Part shown: positions 54,793-61,826 of the stretch, piece after piece
Position numbering within the stretch: the first letter of the stretch is position 1
How the letters are laid out: each line of letters starts with the position of its first letter
DNA from: Pseudonocardia sp. C8
GTDB taxonomy: Bacteria; Actinomycetota; Actinomycetes; Mycobacteriales; Pseudonocardiaceae
DNA length: 64,000 nucleotides
NCBI RefSeq assembly: GCF_014267175.1
Contig: NZ_JACMTR010000002.1
Coordinates: forward strand, 5,915,501-5,979,500
Direction of reading: 5' to 3'
Notes under the pieces: generated by a model
The model's database searches: none
Told to the model about the DNA's origin: nothing
The model's input: only the letters and a program-made list of their open reading frames with translations
Translations under genes and position numbers: made by a program

Positions 54793-55271
54793 CGGTGGTC
54801 ACCTCCGTGGAGCTGGTCGACGGCGTGGTCGAGGACGCGCCCGAGCACGCCGAGACCGTCCTTCACACCGCCCGGGGACCCGGGCAGGTTGACGATCAGG
54901 GTCCGGCCCGCCACCCCGGCCACGCCCCGGGACAGGACGGCCGTGGGGACCGCGTCCTCCCCGGCCCGCCGGATCGCGTCGGCCAGCCCGGGCACCTCGT
55001 GGTCCAGCACCGCCCGGGTGACCTCGGGGGTGGCGTCGGTGGGGGAGATCCCGGTCCCGCCGGTGGTCACGACCACGTCGACGCCGTCGGTGACGGCTGC
55101 CCGCAGCGCCTCCCCGACGGGCTCGCCGTCCGGCACGACGACGGGGTCGGGGGTGGCGTAGCCGCGCTCGCGCAGCCATTCGGTGATGAGGGGCCCGCCC
55201 CGGTCGGCGTACACGCCCGCGGCGGCCCGGTTGGAGGCCGTGACGACGCGTGCGGTGCGGCCGGTGCTCAC
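54789..55271 (-). CDS. MogA/MoaB-type molybdopterin adenylyltransferase
   Basis: This 160-residue MoCF-binding domain protein has RVVTASNRAAAGVYADRGGPLI, VVVTTGGTGISPTDATPEV and IVNLPGSPGGVKDGLGVL, the motifs for molybdopterin binding. It adenylates molybdopterin before metal insertion. The name MogA or MoaB cannot be decided from sequence alone. It overlaps moaC at its start (GTGA) and moaE at its stop (ATGA), so all three are translationally coupled. Confidence 0.9.
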   Translation of the reverse strand: MSTGRTARVVTASNRAAAGVYADRGGPLITEWLRERGYATPDPVVVPDGEPVGEALRAAVTDGVDVVVTTGGTGISPTDATPEVTRAVLDHEVPGLADAIRRAGEDAVPTAVLSRGVAGVAGRTLIVNLPGSPGGVKDGLGVLGRVLDHAVDQLHGGDHR

Positions 55272-55765
55272 GGCCGGTCCCCGGGCCGCGTCCAGTGCCC
55301 GGTCTTGCCGCCGTCCTTGCTCTCCACCCGGACGGCGTCGAGCACGGCGGCCGGGTCGACGGCCTTGATCATGTCGTGCAGCGTGAGACCCGCGACGGCG
55401 ACCGAGGTCAGGGCCTCCATCTCGACGCCCGTGCGGTCGGTGGTCCGCACCTCGGCCCGGATGGCGATCCGGCCGGCGTCCCCGTCCGTGCCGGGCTCGA
55501 GGTCGACGGTGACTCCGCTGATCGCGATCGGGTGGCAGAGCGGGACGAGGTCCGGGGTCCGCTTGGCGCCCATGATCCCGGCGATCCGCGCGGTCGCCAG
55601 CGCGTCGCCCTTGGGCAGGCCGTCGGACTGCAGCAGCCGCACCACCTCGGCGGTGGTGTGCAGGACGCCGGTCGCCACCGCGGCACGGCGCCCGGGCTGC
55701 TTCTCCGAGACGTCCACCATGCGGGCCGCCCCGGCCTCGTCGACATGGCTCAGCTCGCTGCTCAC
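55268..55765 (-). CDS. moaC: cyclic pyranopterin monophosphate synthase accessory protein MoaC
   Basis: This 165-residue enzyme acts with MoaA in the first step of Moco synthesis. It shows MVDVSEKQPGRRAAVATG, KGDALATARIAGIMGAKRTPDLVPLCHPIAISG, VEMEALTSVAVAGLTLHDMIKAVDP and KDGGKTGHW. It is the first gene of moaC-mogA-moaE. The start codon is GTG 55765. Confidence 0.95.
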   Translation of the reverse strand: MSSELSHVDEAGAARMVDVSEKQPGRRAAVATGVLHTTAEVVRLLQSDGLPKGDALATARIAGIMGAKRTPDLVPLCHPIAISGVTVDLEPGTDGDAGRIAIRAEVRTTDRTGVEMEALTSVAVAGLTLHDMIKAVDPAAVLDAVRVESKDGGKTGHWTRPGDRP

Positions 55766-56208
55766 GCCACGACCCTATACGCCCGCGGGGGCACGTCCGA
55801 GGCTCCTCCGGGAGGGCGCTCAACCGGGGCTTGAAGTGTGATCTGCATCACGTTTATGTTTTCACACACACAGTTTCCGTCAACGTATTCACTTCGTGAT
55901 CTGCGGCAATGACCAGCGGAAACGGTTTACTCGATCTTGATCTGCCGGATCGGGCGCGCGCCGAACCGTGTCGCGGACGACTTCCGTCTCACTCCGACGT
56001 GTCCTACCTTCGTCCGCGGCCCGGCCGACTCCCCCTTTGCGGACGGGCTCCGGTGCCGCAGCGCTCCCTGTCCGGCGGTACACCGGCCCCCGAGGTATCC
56101 GTGGGACAGGGCCGACCGCAACGGCGGATCGGTGGTCACTCCCCGGCCACCGGACCGCGCGCCCGCTCCCCAGGGCGCTGTCGGAACGCGCCACGCGGGA
56201 GACCAGCC
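55766..56208. other. divergent intergenic region and long leader of the second rpf gene
   Basis: These 443 bases separate moaC (minus) from the second rpf (plus). They hold the CRP-like site described separately, a TATGTT candidate -10 at 55855-55860, and a small TCAC-TTC-GTGA palindrome near 55885-55895. The leader from that -10 would be about 340 bases. No ydaO core or other known RNA motif was found. Confidence 0.5.
55837..55852. promoter_or_regulatory. CRP/GlxR-type site TGTGA-N6-TCACG
   Basis: TGTGA, six bases and TCACG match the CRP consensus TGTGA-N6-TCACA at all but the last base. The site lies between moaC and rpf 2. rpfA of Mycobacterium tuberculosis is a known target of its CRP protein. 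Confidence 0.65.
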
Positions 56209-56811
56209 ATGGCTCGATACCGCGGCAAGCACCGCAAACCCAGTACGGCCGGCCGCACGATCGCCCGGACCGCCGCCGCAGGCGCGGTCCTCGGAGCCCC
56301 GATGCTCGCGGTCGTCCCGGCCAACGCCGCCAGCGACGCCACGTGGGACAAGCTGGCGCAGTGCGAGAGCTCCGGCAACTGGCAGGCCAACACCGGGAAC
56401 GGCTTCTCCGGCGGGCTGCAGTTCACCCCGAGCACCTGGAAGGCCTTCGGCGGCGGCGAGTACGCGCCCGCCGCGCACCAGGCCAGCCGGGCCGAGCAGA
56501 TCGCCGTCGCCGAGAAGGTTTTGGCCGGGCAGGGCTGGAACGCCTGGCCGTCCTGCTCCAAGAAGACCGGCGCCTCCGGCTCCTCCACGCCGCGCACCGT
56601 CGAGCGCGACGCCGGCAGCCAGGCCCCCCAGCGCGTGAAGCTCAGCGCGCCGGCCGCGAAGTCCGGCAAGACCTACACGGTCAAGTCCGGCGACACCCTC
56701 GGCAAGATCGCCGCCGCGCACGGTGGCGGGCACTGGAAGACCCTGCTCGCGAAGAACCCGGGCCTCGGCGCCGGGCAGCTGATCCACCCGGGCCAGGTCA
56801 TCAACGTCTGA
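56209..56811 (+). CDS. resuscitation-promoting factor with LysM domain (Rpf 2)
   Basis: This 200-residue secreted protein has a basic N terminus (MARYRGKHRKPSTAGRTIAR), a signal-peptide core and ANAAS cleavage region near residue 40. The Rpf domain follows (WDKLAQCESSGNW, catalytic Glu53; GLQFTPSTWKAFGGGEY; WPSCSKKTG). A short linker leads to LysM (YTVKSGDTLGKIAAAHGGGHWKTL). It is a paralogue of the protein at 53626-54210. A terminator follows 30 bases later. Confidence 0.92.
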   Translation: MARYRGKHRKPSTAGRTIARTAAAGAVLGAPMLAVVPANAASDATWDKLAQCESSGNWQANTGNGFSGGLQFTPSTWKAFGGGEYAPAAHQASRAEQIAVAEKVLAGQGWNAWPSCSKKTGASGSSTPRTVERDAGSQAPQRVKLSAPAAKSGKTYTVKSGDTLGKIAAAHGGGHWKTLLAKNPGLGAGQLIHPGQVINV

Positions 56812-56841
56812 TCCGGCCCCACCCGGGCTCCCGCTACACCC

Positions 56842-56876
56842 GTGCTCCGGTTCCCTCGTGGAGGGGGCCGGAGCAC
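56842..56876. terminator. hairpin terminator after rpf 2
   Basis: Sixteen-base arms (56842-56857 and 56861-56876) pair with two G-T wobbles around GTG. They lie between the convergent rpf 2 and mocA-like genes. No clear T run follows. Confidence 0.7.
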
Positions 56877-56894
56877 AGGTGGTCCGGGCGGAGG

Positions 56895-57497
56895 TCAGGT
56901 GCCGGCGAGCCGGCGGAGCTGGGCGGGCGTGTCGACGTCGTCCGGGACCGCGACGTCGGAACACTCGACCAGCTCGAGATCGGGGCGGCCGGCCAGGTAG
57001 CCGCGGGCACCGGCGTCGCCCGCGGAACTGCCCACCACCCCGGACCAGTGATCCCGGCCGAGCAGGACGGGGTGGCCGGGGACGCCGTCGTAGGCGGCCC
57101 GCCGCAGCGACGCGTGCGTCGCCCCCTCGATGACCCGCGCGACGGCCTCCGGCCCGACGCCGGGCAGGTCCACCAGGTGCACCAGCGCGGCCCCGGTGCC
57201 GGGCAGGTGCGCGAGCGCGCCCAGGCCGCGCCGCAGCGACGCGCCCATGCCCTCGTCCCAGTCCTCGGCGACGACGACGCCGACGTCGCTGCCGCGGGCA
57301 CCCATCCCGGCGCTGCGCAGCAGGTCGGTGACGTCGTCGGCGCGGGCGCCGAGCACCACCGTCACGGGGCCGCAGCCGCCCGCCTGCAGCGCCCGCACGG
57401 CGCGCACGGCCAGCGGCTCGCCGTGCAGCCGCACCAGCGCCTTCGGGGTGCCCATCCGGCGCCCGGCACCACCGGCGAGGAGCAGGCCCGCGACCAC
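56895..57497 (-). CDS. mocA: MocA-like molybdenum cofactor nucleotidyltransferase
   Basis: This 200-residue NTP-transferase-fold protein begins GLLLAGGAGRRMGTPKALV, the nucleotide-binding signature. It also has HLVDLPGVGPEAV (metal Asp) and GHPVLLGRDHW. MocA proteins add CMP to molybdopterin for CO-dehydrogenase-type enzymes. This fits the coxD/E and xdhC genes 4 kb away. It starts two bases after the stop of the 59-residue gene, so the two are co-translated. GTP-using MobA is a less likely alternative. Confidence 0.85.
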   Translation of the reverse strand: MVAGLLLAGGAGRRMGTPKALVRLHGEPLAVRAVRALQAGGCGPVTVVLGARADDVTDLLRSAGMGARGSDVGVVVAEDWDEGMGASLRRGLGALAHLPGTGAALVHLVDLPGVGPEAVARVIEGATHASLRRAAYDGVPGHPVLLGRDHWSGVVGSSAGDAGARGYLAGRPDLELVECSDVAVPDDVDTPAQLRRLAGT

Positions 57498-57499
57498 GG

Positions 57500-57679
57500 T
57501 CAGCGGTTGATCTCGGTGACCGGGTGCTCGTAGGGCACGCTGTCGACCGGGAACTCGACCTCGCCGAACGGCGACATGTTCCCCTGCACGCTGCCCGTGA
57601 GCTCGGTGACCGGGTGCTCGCCGTCCGGCAGCTGCGGCCAGGTCGGGTCGATCCGGTCGGGGTTGGCGGGCTTGGCCAT
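57500..57679 (-). CDS. 59-residue protein with duplicated EHPVTE motif
   Basis: The protein begins MAKPANPDRIDPTWPQLPDG and is acidic and Pro-rich. EHPVTEL (21-27) recurs as EHPVTEI (51-57), exactly 30 residues apart. The DNA repeat is 19 bp identical (57512-57530 and 57602-57620). GGAGG lies nine bases before ATG 57679. It is encoded directly upstream of mocA. No signal peptide, TM segment or cysteine. The name of its family is unknown to me. Confidence 0.75.
   Translation of the reverse strand: MAKPANPDRIDPTWPQLPDGEHPVTELTGSVQGNMSPFGEVEFPVDSVPYEHPVTEINR
57512..57620. repeat. 19-bp direct repeat, 90 bp apart, within the 59-residue gene
   Basis: CTCGGTGACCGGGTGCTCG occurs at 57512-57530 and again at 57602-57620. 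Each copy encodes the EHPVTE motif on the minus strand. The 90-bp period keeps the reading frame. Confidence 0.9.
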
Positions 57680-57769
57680 CGGGGGTCCTCCAGCGTGCTG
57701 TCCGGCGTGTCGGGTGTCATTATCCCGGACGGCCACGGGTCCTGTCCGCCCCGGTGCGGATCCGCCGAC

Positions 57770-57775
57770 TACCCT
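57770..57775 (+). promoter_or_regulatory. -10 TACCCT of a leaderless promoter
   Basis: TACCCT is followed by seven bases and GTG 57783, the typical actinobacterial leaderless arrangement. There is no Shine-Dalgarno sequence before this GTG. Confidence 0.5.
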
Positions 57776-57782
57776 GGTCGTG

Positions 57783-60083
57783 GTGCAGACGTCCCTGGTC
57801 GAGTGGCTGCGCGGGCAGGACGACGGGTTCCTCGCCGCGCTGCTCCGTACGCGCCCGGACCTCGCCGTGCCGCCGCCGGCCGATCTCACGGTGCTGGCCA
57901 CCCGGGCCTCCATCCGAGCCTCCGTGCAGCGTGCCTGCGAGGACCTCGGCACCGTCGCCCTGACCGTGCTGGAGGCGCTGGTCCTCGCCGGGGCCGGCAG
58001 CGGCCCGGTGGACGGCACGGCGACCGGCCACGGGCCCCGCTGGTGGCTCGGCCCGGACGTCGACGCCACGACGTTCGCCGACGGCCTCGCCGCGCTGCGC
58101 GCCCGCGCGCTGGCGTGGGGCCCGGACGAGGCCCTGTCGGCGGTCCCGGCGGCCGCCGAGGTCGTCGGTCCGTGGCCGGCCGGCCTCGGCCGGGAGGAGG
58201 CGGGCGTCCCCGGCCCGGCCGAGCTCGCCGACCTCCTGGCAGGAGCCGGCGAGGACGAGCGCCGGGTGCTCGACGTCCTCGCCCAGGGGCCGCCGATCGG
58301 GCGCTCCCGCGGCGCGTCCGAGGGATCCGGACCGGTCGGCGCCCTGCTGGCGAAGGGCCTGCTGCGGCGCCGGGACCCGGACACCGTCGAGCTGCCCATG
58401 CAGGTGGCGCTGGCGCTGCGCGGGGAGCGGCCGATGGGCCGGCTCGACATCGCCCGGCCGGACGTCGGACTGCGCGAGCGCGATCCCGCCACCGTGGACG
58501 GCACCGGGGCCGGTGCGGCGCTCGAGTTCCTGCGCCGGGTCGACCGGGTCGTCGAGTTCATCGGACGCGAGGCGCCCGGGGTGCTGCGGTCCGGCGGCTT
58601 CGGGGTGCGGGACCTGCGCCGGGCGGCCAAGGAGGCCGGCACCGACGAGCCCACCGCCGCGCTGGTCGTCGAGCTCCTGCTCGGCGCCGACCTGATCGGC
58701 GAGAGCGAGGCGATGGCACCCGAGTGGCTGCCGACCACCAACGCCGATGTCTGGGCCGCCGCGCCCGAGGAGTCCCGCTGGGCGGTGCTGGCCCGGACCT
58801 GGCTGGAGCTGCCCCGGCTGCCCGGACTGGTCGGCCGCCGCGACGAGGCCGACAAGCCGATCACCGCGCTCTCCGACGGCCCGCGCCGCCCGCCCGCCCC
58901 GCGGGACCGGCGGCGGATCCTGGAGACCCTCGCCGACCTGCCCGCCGGCACCGCCGTCGGCTCGGCCGGCGACCTGGCGCGGGTCCTCGCCTGGGCCGCC
59001 CCGCGGCGCGGCGGGCGGCTGCGCGACGAGATGGTGGAGTGGACGGTCGCCGAGGCCACCACGATCGGCGTCGTCGCCCTGGACGCGCTCACCACGGCCG
59101 GGCGGGTGCTGCTGGACCCGGTGACCCGCGACGCGCGGCACCCGACCGACCTGGCCGCCGCGCTGCACGCCGCGCTGCCCGCCCCGGTCGAGGAGGTCCT
59201 GCTGCAGGCCGACCTCACCGCCGTCGCGCCGGGGCGGCTGTCCGCCGACCTGGCGCACGAGCTGGCGATCCTGGCCGAGGTCGAGTCCGCGGGCGGCGCG
59301 ACCGTCTACCGGTTCACCGAGCAGAGCCTGCGCCGGGCCCTGGACACCGGCCGCACCGCCGAGGACGTACACGCGTTCCTGGCCGCACGCTCCCGCACCC
59401 CGGTGCCGCAGACCCTGACCTACCTGGTCGACGACGTCGCCCGCCGGCACGGCCGGCTGCGCGGCGGCGCGGTCAGCTGCTTCCTGCGGTCCGACGACGA
59501 CGTCCTGCTCTCCGAGGTCCTCGCGCACGAGGGCACGGCCGGGCTGGGCCTGCGCCGGATCGCCCCGACCGTCGTGGTGAGCGCGCTGCCGCTGGCCGAG
59601 GTGCTGGACGGGCTGCGGGCCGCCGGGTTCAGCCCGGCCGCCGAGGACGCGGGTGGGGCCGTGCTCGACCTGGCCGCGAAGGGCAGGCGGGTCGAGCCCC
59701 GCCGGCGTGGCACGAACGGCCGCCCCGTCGTGACCGAGAGCCCCACCGACCGGGCCGATGAGCTCGTCGAGCGCCTGCGCGCCGGGGACGCCCTGGCCGG
59801 GGTGCGGCGCAGCGTCGCCGGGCGGCGGGAGGCCACCGGCTCCACCGGCAACCTCGCGTCGCTGCAGGCCGCGGCACGCGAGGGCCGGACCGTCTGGATC
59901 GGCTACGTCGACGCGCACGGCGTCGCCGGGGACCGGGTGCTGGCGCCGACGTCGGTGGGCGGTGGGGTCGTCGAGGGCCGGGACGCCCTCGACGGGGAGC
60001 TCCGCCGGATCCAGCTCCACCGGATCACGTCGATCGCGCCCGTGGAGCCCGGCGGGGCCACCACCGGCGCCAGGTCCTCCTAG
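57783..60083 (+). CDS. helicase-associated (XPB-like N-terminal type) protein
   Basis: This 766-residue protein lacks Walker A/B helicase motifs. It opens with VQTSLVEWLRGQDDGFLAALLRTRPDLAVPPPADLTVLATRAS and contains the helicase-associated block AVPEEVLLQADLTAVAPGRLSADLAHELAILAEVESAGGATVYRFTEQSLRRALDTGRTAEDVHAFLAARSRTPVPQTLTYLVDDVARRHGRLR. It ends with a WYL-like segment (TVWIGYVDAHGVAGDRVLAPTSVGGG). Such proteins accompany an XPB helicase encoded elsewhere. Role in DNA repair is inferred. Confidence 0.85.
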   Translation: MQTSLVEWLRGQDDGFLAALLRTRPDLAVPPPADLTVLATRASIRASVQRACEDLGTVALTVLEALVLAGAGSGPVDGTATGHGPRWWLGPDVDATTFADGLAALRARALAWGPDEALSAVPAAAEVVGPWPAGLGREEAGVPGPAELADLLAGAGEDERRVLDVLAQGPPIGRSRGASEGSGPVGALLAKGLLRRRDPDTVELPMQVALALRGERPMGRLDIARPDVGLRERDPATVDGTGAGAALEFLRRVDRVVEFIGREAPGVLRSGGFGVRDLRRAAKEAGTDEPTAALVVELLLGADLIGESEAMAPEWLPTTNADVWAAAPEESRWAVLARTWLELPRLPGLVGRRDEADKPITALSDGPRRPPAPRDRRRILETLADLPAGTAVGSAGDLARVLAWAAPRRGGRLRDEMVEWTVAEATTIGVVALDALTTAGRVLLDPVTRDARHPTDLAAALHAALPAPVEEVLLQADLTAVAPGRLSADLAHELAILAEVESAGGATVYRFTEQSLRRALDTGRTAEDVHAFLAARSRTPVPQTLTYLVDDVARRHGRLRGGAVSCFLRSDDDVLLSEVLAHEGTAGLGLRRIAPTVVVSALPLAEVLDGLRAAGFSPAAEDAGGAVLDLAAKGRRVEPRRRGTNGRPVVTESPTDRADELVERLRAGDALAGVRRSVAGRREATGSTGNLASLQAAAREGRTVWIGYVDAHGVAGDRVLAPTSVGGGVVEGRDALDGELRRIQLHRITSIAPVEPGGATTGARSS

Positions 60084-60691
60084 CGCGCCCCGGCGGCCAT
60101 CCGCTGGTGCATGGCGTGCTGCACCAGCGCGATCAGCGTCTCCTTCGTGGACTGCCGCTGACGCGCGTCGCACACCACCATCGGGACGGTCGGGTCGATC
60201 GACATCGCCTCGCGGACGTCCTCCAGGCCGTGCTGCAGGCGCCCGTCGAACGCGTTCACCCCCACCACGTAGGGCAGCCCGCGGTCCTCGAAGAAGTCGA
60301 TCGCGGCGAACGAGTCGGCGAGCCGGCGGGTGTCCACCAGCACGACGGCGCCGATCGCGCCGCGGACCAGGTCGTCCCACATGAACCAGAAGCGTTGCTG
60401 GCCCGGCGTGCCGAACAGGTAGAGCACCAGGTCGGCGTCCAGCGAGACGCGGCCGAAGTCCATCGCGACGGTCGTCGACCGCTTGTGCGGGGTCGCCGAC
60501 AGGTCGTCGTGCGACGAGCTCGCCTCGGTCATCACCGCCTCGGTGGTCAGCGGCATGATCTCCGAGACCGAACCGACGAACGTGGTCTTCCCGACGCCGA
60601 ACCCGCCGGCGACCACGATCTTGGCCGACATCGTCGCGGCACGGGCGACGGGCTGCTGCGGTGCCTGCGGTCTAGAGCCGACGGAGTCCAC
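60080..60691 (-). CDS. conservon GTPase (CvnD-like)
   Basis: This 203-residue small GTPase has the P loop GGFGVGKT (29-36), the switch segment STTVAMDFGRV, the G3 motif LFGTPGQQRFWFMW and G4-like GVNAFDG in place of the usual NKxD. The start overlaps the DUF742 gene by 20 bp; the alternative start MSAKIVV is 20 codons later. It is the last gene of the kinase-roadblock-DUF742-GTPase set, which couples membrane kinases to G-protein-like signalling. Confidence 0.92.
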   Translation of the reverse strand: MDSVGSRPQAPQQPVARAATMSAKIVVAGGFGVGKTTFVGSVSEIMPLTTEAVMTEASSSHDDLSATPHKRSTTVAMDFGRVSLDADLVLYLFGTPGQQRFWFMWDDLVRGAIGAVVLVDTRRLADSFAAIDFFEDRGLPYVVGVNAFDGRLQHGLEDVREAMSIDPTVPMVVCDARQRQSTKETLIALVQHAMHQRMAAGAR

Positions 60692-61331
60692 TCAACACCC
60701 TTTCCATCAGCGCGAGATCCGGCACGTCACCGGGGGTGCTCGCGGTCTGGTGAACGGTCACCGTGCCGCCCGAGGCCATGTCCCCGAGCAGCACCCGGGC
60801 CACGCCCAGGGGGAGCGACAGCAGCGCCGCGACCTCCGCGACCGAGCGGGTCTGCTCGACGAGGAGGTCGGCGACGGAGCGGTGCTCCATCGGCAGCCGT
60901 TCCAGCTGGCTGCGGGCCCGGTTGCTGACCGAGACGAGGGTCTCGACGGCCAGCTCGTAGCCCGACTTGGTCCGTCCCCGGGTCCACGTGTAGGGCCGCA
61001 CGAAGGCAGCCCCACCCGCGGTCGGTGGGGACGGTGGGGGCGGCGCCGCTGCCGCAGGGGGGTCGACGGGACCGGGCTGGTGCGCGGACTCCAGCTCGGC
61101 CGGCGTGGGGGGCATCCCGTAGGCGGCCGAGCCGCTGATCGGCCCGGTCATCTCGGCCGGCCCGGGCTGCGGGGCCCGGGGCTCCGCCGGTTCCGGCCCG
61201 GCGTCCGGCGCGTCGGACGGTGTGCGACCCCATCGCCGCTTCTTCGGTGAGCGCTTCGAGTCGAGGCTGAACCCGTTCATGACGTCAGCGAACGTGGGCT
61301 CGGGGCCCGACCCGCCCGGGTCCTGGGTCAT
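60672..61331 (-). CDS. DUF742 family protein (CvnC-like)
   Basis: This 219-residue protein has a Pro-rich N-terminal half (about 1-105) and a C-terminal DUF742 domain: FVRPYTWTRGRTKSGYELAVETLVSVSNRARSQLERLPMEHRSVADLLVEQTRSVAEVAALLSLPLGVARVLLGDMASGGTVTV. This domain resembles a winged helix-turn-helix. It overlaps the GTPase gene downstream. It probably forms the signalling complex with the roadblock protein and GTPase. Confidence 0.9.
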   Translation of the reverse strand: MTQDPGGSGPEPTFADVMNGFSLDSKRSPKKRRWGRTPSDAPDAGPEPAEPRAPQPGPAEMTGPISGSAAYGMPPTPAELESAHQPGPVDPPAAAAPPPPSPPTAGGAAFVRPYTWTRGRTKSGYELAVETLVSVSNRARSQLERLPMEHRSVADLLVEQTRSVAEVAALLSLPLGVARVLLGDMASGGTVTVHQTASTPGDVPDLALMERVLSGLRRL

Positions 61332-61397
61332 CGGATCTCACCCGCTCTGGTCGATCCTCGGATGGGGTGCATGACGCTTCCGGCTCCGGCTGGACCA

Positions 61398-61826
61398 TCA
61401 GGGGCCGAACGAGCCCTGCAGCTCCGCGCGGAGCTCGGGGGTGAGCAGCTGGCCGACCCGGTCGACCAGCAGCGTCATCTCGTAGCCGACCAGGCCGATG
61501 TCGCAGCTCGGCGAGGCGAGCACGGCCAGGCAGGAACCGTCGCTGATGGACATCAGCAGCACGATCCCACGGTCCATCTCCACGACGGTCTGCACCACGC
61601 CGCCGGCGTCGAAACACCGCGCCGCGCCCTGGGTCAGGCTGACGAGCCCGGACGCGACCGCGGCGAGCTGGTCGGCGCGGTCCCGCGGGAGCCGGTCCGA
61701 CGCGGTCAGCAGCAGCCCGTCGGCCGACACCACGATCGCGTGCGCGACCCCGGGGACGCGCTCGGCGAAGTTCGTGACCAGCCAGCCGAAACGGCTCTGG
61801 CTGGGCTGTGCCTGGGGTGCCCTCAC
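61398..61826 (-). CDS. roadblock/LC7 domain protein (CvnB-like)
   Basis: This 142-residue roadblock-fold protein ([72 protein letters not shown]) is expected to act as a GTPase regulator or scaffold. The start overlaps the kinase stop (61823-61826). It is 66 bp upstream of DUF742 in the conservon. Confidence 0.92.
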   Translation of the reverse strand: MRAPQAQPSQSRFGWLVTNFAERVPGVAHAIVVSADGLLLTASDRLPRDRADQLAAVASGLVSLTQGAARCFDAGGVVQTVVEMDRGIVLLMSISDGSCLAVLASPSCDIGLVGYEMTLLVDRVGQLLTPELRAELQGSFGP

